Shown piece after piece: positions 1 through 6,034 of a stretch of DNA of 34,113 bases; positions within the stretch are counted from its first letter, which is position 1, and every line of letters starts with the position of its first letter. The notes below the pieces were generated by a model. That model was not told where the DNA came from, ran no database searches, and worked only from the letters and a program-made list of their open reading frames with translations. The position numbers were made by a program, and so were the translations under genes. This DNA is from Prevotella sp. (GTDB lineage Bacteria; Bacteroidota; Bacteroidia; Bacteroidales; Bacteroidaceae), in contig JAGAYI010000028.1 of the NCBI GenBank assembly GCA_017940545.1, positions 1 through 34,113 of the forward strand. Direction: 5' to 3'.

Positions 1-96
1 GGTAAGAAATCGCTCACGGAGCTTGATGATTTGCTCGAGAGTCTGAATCTGTCGTTTGGAACCGACATTTCGAAGTATAAACTGGACAAGGAGTAA
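1..96 (+). CDS. rpoA: DNA-directed RNA polymerase alpha subunit, C-terminal end (partial)
   Basis: The window opens inside this gene. The last 31 codons read in frame from base 1 to a TAA stop at 94-96 and give a tail containing [18 protein letters not shown], the C-terminal end of the alpha subunit after its DNA-binding alpha-CTD as found in Bacteroidota. Alpha dimerises to nucleate RNA polymerase assembly, and its CTD contacts upstream promoter DNA and activators. It sits 33 bp before rplQ in the same direction, the usual rpoA-rplQ order at the end of the ribosomal protein operon. Only the tail is visible, so the call rests on this short match plus synteny. Confidence 0.9.
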   Translation, partial: GKKSLTELDDLLESLNLSFGTDISKYKLDKE

Positions 97-129
97 ACTC
101 CCCCTGTCCGCTTAAAGAAAAAAGAAAAA

Positions 130-648
130 ATGAGACACAATAAGAATTTCAATCATCTGAGTCGTACTGCAGACCACCGTCGCGCTATGCTCGCAAACAT
201 GGCCATCTCGCTGATCATGCACAAAAGAATCACTACGACTCTCGCAAAGGCCAAGGCCCTCAAGAAGTATGTGGAGCCCCTCATCACCCGTTCGAAGGAT
301 GACTCCACAAACTCTCGTCGTGTAGTATTCAGCTACCTCCAGAACAAGGAGGCTCTGAAGGAACTCTTCGGAGCAGTAGCTCAGAAGGTCGGCGATCGTC
401 CCGGTGGCTACACCCGCATCATCAAGCTCGGCACCCGTCAGGGCGATGCTGCTCAGGTATGCTTCATTGAGCTCGTCGACTTCGACGAAAACATGCTGAA
501 GACCCCGAAGGCAGAGAAGAAGACTCGCCGCTCACGCCGTTCATCGGCAAAGGCTGCTGAAGCTGCTGCACCCGCAGAAGCTCCTGCTGCTGAAGAGGCA
601 AAGGCAGAGGCTCCTGCTGAAGAGGCTGCAGAGGCTAAGGCTGAATAA
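130..648 (+). CDS. rplQ: 50S ribosomal protein L17 with Ala/Glu-rich C-terminal extension
   Basis: Large-subunit ribosomal protein L17, which binds 23S rRNA near the exit tunnel. Residues 1-120 carry the family core ([20 protein letters not shown], then [20 protein letters not shown] and the [17 protein letters not shown] segment). The 172-aa product is longer than the roughly 120-130 aa of most bacterial L17. The extra ~45 residues begin with a basic patch ([10 protein letters not shown]) and continue as a low-complexity Ala/Glu/Pro tail built from repeats such as EAPAEEA, a feature seen in several Bacteroidota L17 proteins. It is the last gene of the ribosomal operon and is followed by a clear terminator at 681-714. 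Confidence 0.97.
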   Translation: MRHNKNFNHLSRTADHRRAMLANMAISLIMHKRITTTLAKAKALKKYVEPLITRSKDDSTNSRRVVFSYLQNKEALKELFGAVAQKVGDRPGGYTRIIKLGTRQGDAAQVCFIELVDFDENMLKTPKAEKKTRRSRRSSAKAAEAAAPAEAPAAEEAKAEAPAEEAAEAKAE

Positions 649-680
649 GTTGAAACAGCTACTCTCTGATAAAGAAAAGA

Positions 681-714
681 CATCCCGGTCACGCTTGACT
701 GGGGTGTTTTTTTT
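681..714 (+). terminator. Rho-independent terminator of the rpoA-rplQ operon
   Basis: An 11-bp stem (catcccggtca / tgactggggtg, two G-U pairs) around a CGCT loop at 681-706 is followed by eight T residues at 707-714, 32 bp after the rplQ stop. A near copy lies at 1235-1266. Confidence 0.9.
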
Positions 715-810
715 AGTGTAAATATAAATTTGATGGGTGTAATCATCGTCCTCGAATCCTTGCTTTAATGACTATGTTGTTGAACCAATTTTTTTGGTCA
801 CGAAAAATGA

Positions 811-1195
811 CAAAAATAGTTTATCTATCCACTAATTCGTTTAACCACTTTATAATCAAGCAGATAGTTAGTGAATAGATGCCTTTCAACTATCCACTAA
901 CTACCCACTATCAGGAAAACGGCACTTTCATACCATGAAAGTGCCGTTTACACTCTGTGAAAGTGCCGTTTACACCATGTAAATATGCCGTCTACAGCAT
1001 CTAAATATGCCGTTTCCATGATGTTAACCTATGGTTTACGACTGCTTAACCTATGGTTTACGGGTGGAAAGTATGTTGTTGATGATGTAAATAGTGGATA
1101 GTTAGTGGATAGTTAAAGGTATCTATCCACTAACTAAAACCTTATAAACAAGGGAATTAACCATGTTAGTGGATAGATGGATAGTTTTTTACAAA
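811..1195. repeat. Imperfect palindromic element with ~100-bp arms
   Basis: The arm at 811-911 matches the reverse complement of 1090-1195 over almost its whole length. The best block is 863-911 against 1090-1138, where about 48 positions pair with only a few mismatches. The outer part also pairs, including an exact atctatccactaa. The word tatccactaac or its complement occurs repeatedly in both arms. The centre (912-1089) holds the 22-bp array. No coding potential was seen. It looks like a MITE-like or otherwise mobile non-coding element, but no transposase or clear short target-site duplication is visible. Confidence 0.7.
917..1068 (+). repeat. 22-bp-period array, locus 1, with leading hairpin
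   Basis: Six consecutive units start at 937, 959, 981, 1003, 1025 and 1047. The word gccgt recurs at 943, 965, 987 and 1009, and the last two units contain ttaacctatggtttacg at 1024 and 1046, in the same phase (GTTTAC core). A perfect 15-bp inverted repeat (917-931 with 935-949, loop acc) at the left end is formed by one inverted unit facing the first direct unit. Units diverge from left to right, unlike CRISPR repeats, and there are no separate spacers. Confidence 0.85.
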
Positions 1196-1347
1196 ACATA
1201 CTTAAAACATTTTAATTCAACAAAGTCAGTATTACCCCGTCACGCTTGACTGGGGTGTCTTTTTTAGTGTTAAGGATAAATTGATGGCTGTAATCATCAT
1301 TTAGTAAGTGCAAACCAGGTGCGTAACTAAAATTTCTTTCTTTTTTA

Positions 1348-1379
1348 TTTGGCTTGCTCATCATAAGTTTGTACTTTTG
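1348..1379 (+). promoter_or_regulatory. Bacteroidota sigma-ABfr promoter for the gene at 1404
   Basis: TTTG at 1348-1351 and TACTTTTG (TAnnTTTG) at 1372-1379 are separated by 20 bp. The start codon at 1404 lies 25 bp downstream. Confidence 0.8.
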
Positions 1380-1403
1380 CACGCTGAAAATAGAAAGTAC
1401 AAA

Positions 1404-2567
1404 ATGAAATCAATTTTAAGAACATTATTACTATTGCTCTGCCTGATGATAGGAAGGGTAGGGTATGGGCAGGAAGTATGGGAACTGGTCACAGATTATG
1501 ACAACTTGAGTACAACTGATACCTATGTTATTGCGGGAAATGATGATCTTGATCACTCACGTTGGCATACTTTAAAGAACCATAGAATTCAGTATAGTTC
1601 TTCGCTGAGTCCATTGCCAATTGGTAGTACTTTAACATTAGAAACCTCTCAAAAGAGAATTTTGAGCGATATTGATGATTATGAAACATGGCTTCTATTA
1701 TCAACGGATGTCGAAGGTGAATATTATATTAAATCGACTCAACCTGGTGATTATTATCTTCAGGCCTCAAATTCAACGGGATCCTTTATTGATGCAATAA
1801 GAGATAATGAGAATGCCAAATGGCGAATACACTATACAATTGTCGGTGGAAGTGAAGAAAAGCCACATACGGTTACAGGATTATATAATGAAAACAGGAA
1901 CAAAATGCTTGCAATTTATTATACAGACTCCTATAACATTGATTGGCGTGCTTATGGTCCTTTTAATTTTAATTATATTCCAGGTGAAGAGGTCGTCCTT
2001 TTCCGTAAAGTTACAACCCAATCCGCTTCTATAACTTCTGCCGAGTACGCAACCTTCAGCAGTCCTTATGCACTTGACTTCTCTGCAGAGAGCGGGCTGA
2101 CGGTCTATACGGCAACGGTAAATGCTGCAAAGATGAAGGTGTCGTTGCATGAGGTGACCAGCAAGAAGATTCCTGCCAATACGGCGGTTGTGCTGCATGG
2201 TACACAAGGAACCTACACAGGCTCTATTGTCGAGACGGCTGAGAATCTTGTAGGAAATGACTTAAAGGTCGCCACAAGCGAGATGAGCGGTGCTGAACAT
2301 TCTATCTATGTACTGAACAAGAAGAATGGTGTGCTTGGCTTTTATAAACTGTCAAATACAGGAAAATTAGAAGCAGGCAAGGCATATTTGACGTTGAATG
2401 CCAGTGCGCCGATGCTGACTTTCACAGCCGATGAGGTGACGTCGGTGGGTCATGCCCGTTCCTCTGTTAAGACAGACAGTCTTTATTTTACGCTTGATGG
2501 TCGTCGCGTGATGTACCCGTCAAGGGGCGTGTTTATTCATAATGGTCGTAAGGTTGTTATCAAGTAA
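1404..2567 (+). CDS. Secreted protein with GRRV/GKKVVIK-type C-terminal tail, function unknown
   Basis: A 387-aa protein. The start at 1404 is chosen because it directly precedes a signal peptide (MKSILRTLLLLLCLMIG...GYGQ) and lies just after a strong promoter; an upstream in-frame ATG at 1308 would precede that promoter. Residues ~24-190 begin with a WELVTDYDNLSTTDTYVIAG segment, a pattern recurring in large Prevotella/Bacteroides secreted proteins without assigned activity. Residues ~205-340 form a predicted beta-rich module. The C-terminus holds FTLDGRRV, then GVFIHNG and RKVVIK, resembling a minimal type IX-secretion-like tail and matching the end of the BspA-like protein at 33342. The first two thirds are AT-richer than the final third. 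It is probably co-transcribed with the 52-aa gene 4 bp downstream. No catalytic motif was recognised. Confidence 0.75.
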   Translation: MKSILRTLLLLLCLMIGRVGYGQEVWELVTDYDNLSTTDTYVIAGNDDLDHSRWHTLKNHRIQYSSSLSPLPIGSTLTLETSQKRILSDIDDYETWLLLSTDVEGEYYIKSTQPGDYYLQASNSTGSFIDAIRDNENAKWRIHYTIVGGSEEKPHTVTGLYNENRNKMLAIYYTDSYNIDWRAYGPFNFNYIPGEEVVLFRKVTTQSASITSAEYATFSSPYALDFSAESGLTVYTATVNAAKMKVSLHEVTSKKIPANTAVVLHGTQGTYTGSIVETAENLVGNDLKVATSEMSGAEHSIYVLNKKNGVLGFYKLSNTGKLEAGKAYLTLNASAPMLTFTADEVTSVGHARSSVKTDSLYFTLDGRRVMYPSRGVFIHNGRKVVIK

Positions 2568-2571
2568 AGTG

Positions 2572-2730
2572 ATGAAAAAGCAATATATAACGCCGCAGGC
2601 AAAGATAGTTTTATTGGCTGAGGAAATGTCTATATTGAATAGCTCTTTGCCAGTTAGCGAAGATACTGTTGGAGGTGGGCTGGCTCCTGCCATGACGTCT
2701 GCACCTGTTGACGAGCCGACAGACGAATAG
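2572..2730 (+). CDS. Small MKKxYxxP-type protein (52 aa), function unknown
   Basis: The ATG at 2572 lies 4 bp after the preceding stop and gives a 52-aa product beginning MKKQYITPQAKIVLLAEEM and ending in an acidic DEPTDE. Its N-terminus aligns with the 57-aa protein at 33361 (MKKxY, a Pro at position 8, then a hydrophobic run with L near position 15). No signal peptide or transmembrane helix is evident. The charged, conserved leader-like N-terminus and the variable Gly/Ala/Ser/Asp-rich rest resemble a peptide precursor, but no modifying enzyme is nearby, so this is only a suggestion. Both copies directly follow a protein with the GRRV/GKKVVIK tail. The longer in-frame start at 2542 overlaps the upstream gene and lacks the conserved start. 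Confidence 0.7.
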   Translation: MKKQYITPQAKIVLLAEEMSILNSSLPVSEDTVGGGLAPAMTSAPVDEPTDE

Positions 2731-2763
2731 GGATTCCCCTAACGAAAAATCGGGATATTCCCC

Positions 2764-2794
2764 TTTGGCATTTCTGGAATATTATTTAACTTTG
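2764..2794 (+). promoter_or_regulatory. Promoter of the glycine-zipper lipoprotein gene
   Basis: TTTG at 2764-2767 and TAACTTTG at 2787-2794, spaced by 19 bp, 54 bp before the ATG at 2849. Confidence 0.8.
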
Positions 2795-2848
2795 CAGCGT
2801 GAGAATAAATATACAATTAATCAATTAAATCAGAGGGGGAACAAGTAG

Positions 2849-3673
2849 ATGAAGAAGAATGTACTGATATTGCTTTTGGCCGTGCTGCTGCTGACCAGCT
2901 GTAACACTTATACCGGTGCGGGCGCTGCCACCGGTGGCTACTTCGGCTCGATGGTAGGTTCGATGATTGGCGGCATTTCTGACGGTCGCCGTGGTAGTAA
3001 CCTTGGCGGACTGGTAGGCTTGGCAGGCGGTGCTGTGCTGGGTGCCGTGGTGGGTAACGCTGCCGACCGCGAGATAGCCCGTAGCCGTGAAGAGGACTAT
3101 CAGCGGGCCCGTGAGGAGCGCTATGCCCGTCGCCATGCCAACGCAAGGGGCAACTACGACGGTTATGAGCCTGCTACAGCGGATAATGGATATTTCGACC
3201 CGACGAACAGCGGTGACGACCGCATCACGTTCGACAACACCCCGTCAACGCCCGCCACGCCTGCTACGACTCCGTCAACAACCACTACGCCCCCGGCTAC
3301 TGCCGTTCAGCCTGCGGTGAAAAAGGGACTGATTATTCGTAATGCGCAGTTTGACGATGCCAACCACGACGGTGTGCTGGTGGCCGGCGAGGAGTGCCGC
3401 GTGTCGTTCGAGATTATGAACTATACCGACAGACCTGTATATGACATTCAGCCGTTGGTCTATGACCTGACGGGCAACAAGCACATACACATTTCACAGA
3501 ACCTGCATGTAGAGAGCATTATGCCGAACAGGGGCATACGCTATACGGCGACCATCAAGGGCGACAGCCGCCTGAAGAATGGTGAGGCGCGTATTCGCCT
3601 GGGCGTGGCACAGGGAAACAGAGAGTTAGACGACCAGTCGAAGGAGTTCGTCGTCACAACGCGCAAGCGATAA
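2849..3673 (+). CDS. Glycine-zipper (YMGG-like) lipoprotein
   Basis: A 274-aa predicted lipoprotein. The lipobox LLTSC places the lipidated Cys at residue 18. Residues ~22-75 are a glycine zipper (GAATGGYFGSMVGSMIGG and GGLVGLAGGAVLGAVVG), which packs as paired membrane-associated helices and is found in outer-membrane 17-kDa-antigen-like proteins. A charged Arg/Glu stretch follows (residues 75-100), then a Thr/Pro/Ala linker (~128-153) and a C-terminal beta-sandwich-like domain starting IIRNAQFDDANHDGVL. The fold and lipid anchor suggest an envelope-stabilising role, but the precise function is unknown. It has its own promoter and converges on the RlpA-like gene, with only 13 bp between the two stops and no obvious terminator. 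Confidence 0.8.
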   Translation: MKKNVLILLLAVLLLTSCNTYTGAGAATGGYFGSMVGSMIGGISDGRRGSNLGGLVGLAGGAVLGAVVGNAADREIARSREEDYQRAREERYARRHANARGNYDGYEPATADNGYFDPTNSGDDRITFDNTPSTPATPATTPSTTTTPPATAVQPAVKKGLIIRNAQFDDANHDGVLVAGEECRVSFEIMNYTDRPVYDIQPLVYDLTGNKHIHISQNLHVESIMPNRGIRYTATIKGDSRLKNGEARIRLGVAQGNRELDDQSKEFVVTTRKR

Positions 3674-3686
3674 ACGAAAAGGAACC

Positions 3687-4235
3687 TTAGTGCTTCCTGA
3701 TGGTTATGGAGTCCCTCATCAGCCTGGTGGTTGATGGGGGATTTGCTATTTGCCAGATGGGGGTGATGCTGTCGTTCATGATTTCCTCCAGCTCCATCTG
3801 GGGCACCTCAATGGGCTTGTCGTCGGGTTTCATGGGTATGACGATGTCGTCGGGCACGCGCTCCACCACCACCATGGCGATGCCGCGCTGCAGAATGTTG
3901 AGCTCGCGGGCAGCACCCCACGACAGGTCGATGATGCGTTTTTTGGAGAACGGTCCGCGGTCGTTGACGCGCACGATGACCGACTTGCCGTTGGCCGGGT
4001 TAGTCACTTTCAGACGGGTGCCGAAGGGGTACTTGCGGTGTGCACACGTCAGGCTGTCATGATGCAGACGGTCACCGTTGGCGGTGCGCCGTCCTGTCCA
4101 GCTCTTGGCGTAGTACGAAGCTACTCCCTCCTGGGTTTGTGCTTCGGCCATCAGCACCGAAGCACAAACCATCAGTATGGTCATATAGATTTTTTTTGAC
4201 AACATCGCTTCTTTATCTGGCATTATCACCTTCAT
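3687..4235 (-). CDS. rlpA: RlpA-like double-psi beta-barrel protein (septal ring lytic transglycosylase family)
   Basis: A 182-aa exported protein with one DPBB domain (residues ~37-128): EGVASYYAKSWTGRRTANGD, then AHRKYPFGTRLKVTNPANGK and VRVNDRGPF, with the catalytic-type Asp in NDRGPF. Family members cleave peptidoglycan glycan strands lacking stem peptides; no SPOR domain is present here. The long start at 4235 overlaps the gdhA stop as ATGA, implying translational coupling. However, the signal peptide begins at an internal ATG at 4205 (MLSKKIYMTILMVCASVLMAEAQ), a good alternative start giving 172 aa. The ~55-residue tail after the DPBB is low complexity. It is the last gene of a minus-strand unit with SemiSWEET and gdhA. 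Confidence 0.85.
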   Translation of the reverse strand: MKVIMPDKEAMLSKKIYMTILMVCASVLMAEAQTQEGVASYYAKSWTGRRTANGDRLHHDSLTCAHRKYPFGTRLKVTNPANGKSVIVRVNDRGPFSKKRIIDLSWGAARELNILQRGIAMVVVERVPDDIVIPMKPDDKPIEVPQMELEEIMNDSITPIWQIANPPSTTRLMRDSITIRKH

Positions 4236-5572
4236 ACCACGCCCTGTGCCAGCATGGCTTTGGCAACCTTCATGAAGCCGGCGACGTTGGCACCTTTCAC
4301 GTAATTAATATAGCCGTCGGGCTGCTTGCCATACTTGACGCACTGCTCGTGTATGCCCGACATGATGTGGTGCAGACGCTGGTCAACCTCCTCGGCTGAC
4401 CACGCCATGCGCATGCTGTTCTGAGTCATTTCCAGTCCGCTCGTTGCCACACCGCCGGCATTCACGGCCTTGCCCGGAGCAAAGAGCTGTCCGGCAGCAA
4501 TGAACTTATCGACTGCTTCGGCCGTGCAGCCCATGTTGCTCACCTCAGCCACACAGAGCGGCTTGTTGGCCAGAATCATGTCGGCATCGGCTCCGTTGAG
4601 TTCGTTTTGCGTAGCACAAGGCAGGTAGATGTCAGCCTTTTGCTCCCACGGCTTCTTGCCCTCGAAGAAGGTGGAGCCCGGGAATTCGTCAGCATAAGGC
4701 TGGCAGACGTCGTTGCCTGAGGCACGCAGTTCCAACAGGTATTCTATCTTCTCGTCGTCCAGACCGGCCGGGTCGTATATGTATCCGTCAGGACCACTGA
4801 TGGTAATGACTTTTGCCCCCAGCTCGGTAGCCTTCTTGGCGGCACCCCATGCCACGTTGCCGAAGCCGGAGAGTGCAACCGTCTTGCCCTTGATGTCGAG
4901 GCCGTGGCTGTCCATCATCTGGTGCACGAAATACAGTGCTCCGAAGCCTGTTGCCTCAGGACGCAGAATGGAACCGCCCCATTCCAGCCCCTTGCCCGTC
5001 AGCGTGGCACCGTGGAACTGAGAGGTCAGCTTCTTGTACATGCCAAAGAGGTAGCCAATCTCACGGCCGCCCACGCCGATGTCGCCTGCCGGCACGTCCA
5101 TGTCAGGGCCAATCACCTTGTACAGTTCACACATGAAGGCCTGGCAGAAGCGCATGACCTCGTTGTCGCTCTTGCCGCGAATGCTGAAGTCGGAGCCGCC
5201 CTTGCCGCCGCCCATGGGCAGCGTGGTGAGTGCGTTCTTGAAAGTCTGTTCAAACCCGAGGAACTTCAGGATGCTGAGGTTCACCGAGGAGTGGAAACGC
5301 AAGCCGCCCTTGTAGGGGCCAATGGCGCTGTTAAATTGTACGCGATAGCCGATGTTCACCTGTACTTCGCCCTTGTCATCGACCCAGGGCACGCGGAAAG
5401 TTGTGATGCGTTCCGGTTCAACAAGCCGCTCAATAATCTTGGCTTTCTCAAACTCGGGGTGTTGATTGTAAACGTCTTCGATGGAAAGGAGCACCTCCTT
5501 GACGGCCTGCAGGTATTCTGCTTCGCCCGGGTGTTTACGCTCCAGTTGTTGCATGATGTTTTGTACGTTCAT
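4232..5572 (-). CDS. gdhA: NADP-type glutamate dehydrogenase
   Basis: A 446-aa hexameric-type glutamate dehydrogenase interconverting 2-oxoglutarate plus ammonium and glutamate, the main ammonium-assimilation route in many rumen and gut Bacteroidota. Residues ~75-135 hold the substrate-binding region GPYKGGLRFH and the active-site LPMGGGKGGSDF with catalytic Lys. DVPAGDIGVGGREIGYL follows, then the Rossmann domain with SGFGNVAWGAAKKA, and later PCATQNELNG and ANAGGVATSGLEMTQN. Length is standard for the family. It lies 31 bp downstream of the SemiSWEET gene and its TGA overlaps the next ATG (ATGA), so all three genes are probably one transcript. NADP preference is inferred from family resemblance, not proven. 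Confidence 0.97.
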   Translation of the reverse strand: MNVQNIMQQLERKHPGEAEYLQAVKEVLLSIEDVYNQHPEFEKAKIIERLVEPERITTFRVPWVDDKGEVQVNIGYRVQFNSAIGPYKGGLRFHSSVNLSILKFLGFEQTFKNALTTLPMGGGKGGSDFSIRGKSDNEVMRFCQAFMCELYKVIGPDMDVPAGDIGVGGREIGYLFGMYKKLTSQFHGATLTGKGLEWGGSILRPEATGFGALYFVHQMMDSHGLDIKGKTVALSGFGNVAWGAAKKATELGAKVITISGPDGYIYDPAGLDDEKIEYLLELRASGNDVCQPYADEFPGSTFFEGKKPWEQKADIYLPCATQNELNGADADMILANKPLCVAEVSNMGCTAEAVDKFIAAGQLFAPGKAVNAGGVATSGLEMTQNSMRMAWSAEEVDQRLHHIMSGIHEQCVKYGKQPDGYINYVKGANVAGFMKVAKAMLAQGVV

Positions 5573-5603
5573 AATATTTATTTAAAGTTTTAGAATATAA
5601 AGT

Positions 5604-5897
5604 TTAACTTTGCTTCTTTCTAAAGTAGTCATTATACACCTTGATGCTAAAGACAATGAGACTGCAAACCGTGGTAATGAGGTTGGTGATGAAGAGTGCC
5701 CACAGAATGTCGGGCTTGTGCAGTAGTCCCTGTAGCATGAAGCACAGTGCGCCGAGTCCCATCATCAGGAACGTAGGCAGTGCTATGCCTTCGGTGTTGC
5801 GGGTGCGGATGGTTTCAATGGCCTGTGGCAGGTAGCCCAGTATCATGCTGATGCTGGCAATCCAGCCACATATTTCATATATTAATTGCTGCTCCAT
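5604..5897 (-). CDS. SemiSWEET / PQ-loop sugar transporter
   Basis: A 97-aa membrane protein with three predicted transmembrane helices, the size of a bacterial SemiSWEET half-transporter, which works as a dimer to pass sugars down a gradient. The diagnostic PQ motif sits in helix 1 (SMILGYLPQAIETIRTRNTEG), followed by a second helix rich in Met/Gly/Leu and a third around ALFITNLITTVCSLIVFSI. It is the first gene of a minus-strand operon with gdhA and an RlpA-like gene. The promoter TACCTTTG lies at 5932-5925. The nearby beta-glucan locus makes glucose a plausible substrate, but that is inference only. Confidence 0.88.
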   Translation of the reverse strand: MEQQLIYEICGWIASISMILGYLPQAIETIRTRNTEGIALPTFLMMGLGALCFMLQGLLHKPDILWALFITNLITTVCSLIVFSIKVYNDYFRKKQS

Positions 5898-5924
5898 AGG
5901 CTTGAATGTCTCTCTTCAGTCATA

Positions 5925-5932
5925 CAAAGGTA
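5925..5932 (-). promoter_or_regulatory. -7 element for the SemiSWEET-gdhA-rlpA operon
   Basis: TACCTTTG on the minus strand matches TAnnTTTG, 28 bp upstream of the start at 5897. The -33 half is not clear. Confidence 0.6.
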
Positions 5933-6007
5933 GTAAAAAGATGTGTTCCTTGTAGCGCAAATGTATTTTTTTTACATATTATTAATAGAAATGTCGGGCG
6001 AAATGAT

Positions 6008-6015
6008 TATCTTTG
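6008..6015 (+). promoter_or_regulatory. -7 element for the PEP-binding-domain gene
   Basis: TATCTTTG matches TAnnTTTG, 20 bp before the ATG at 6035. No convincing -33 TTTG was seen. Confidence 0.6.
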
Positions 6016-6034
6016 CAGCACAAAACGTAAAGTT

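Larger units (their letters stand above)
685..1300 (+). repeat. Direct duplication of the rplQ terminator segment (copies 685-748 and 1235-1300)
   Basis: Two ~65-bp copies in the same orientation share the terminator stem (gtcacgcttgactggggtgt), the T-run, the following tttagtgt, and an ataaattgatgg...tgtaatcat tail, with several substitutions and small indels. Between them lies the palindromic, 22-bp-repeat-containing block. The arrangement suggests an ancient segmental duplication or insertion flanked by a long duplication. The second copy still has stem and T-run, so it may act as a second terminator before the gene at 1404. Confidence 0.8.

Noticed and set aside
917-1068. CRISPR array
   Set aside because: The 22-bp units follow each other without unique spacers, diverge steadily and are partly inverted; no cas genes are near.
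4904-5593. 229-aa plus-strand ORF opposite gdhA
   Set aside because: Antisense shadow of gdhA with no family features.
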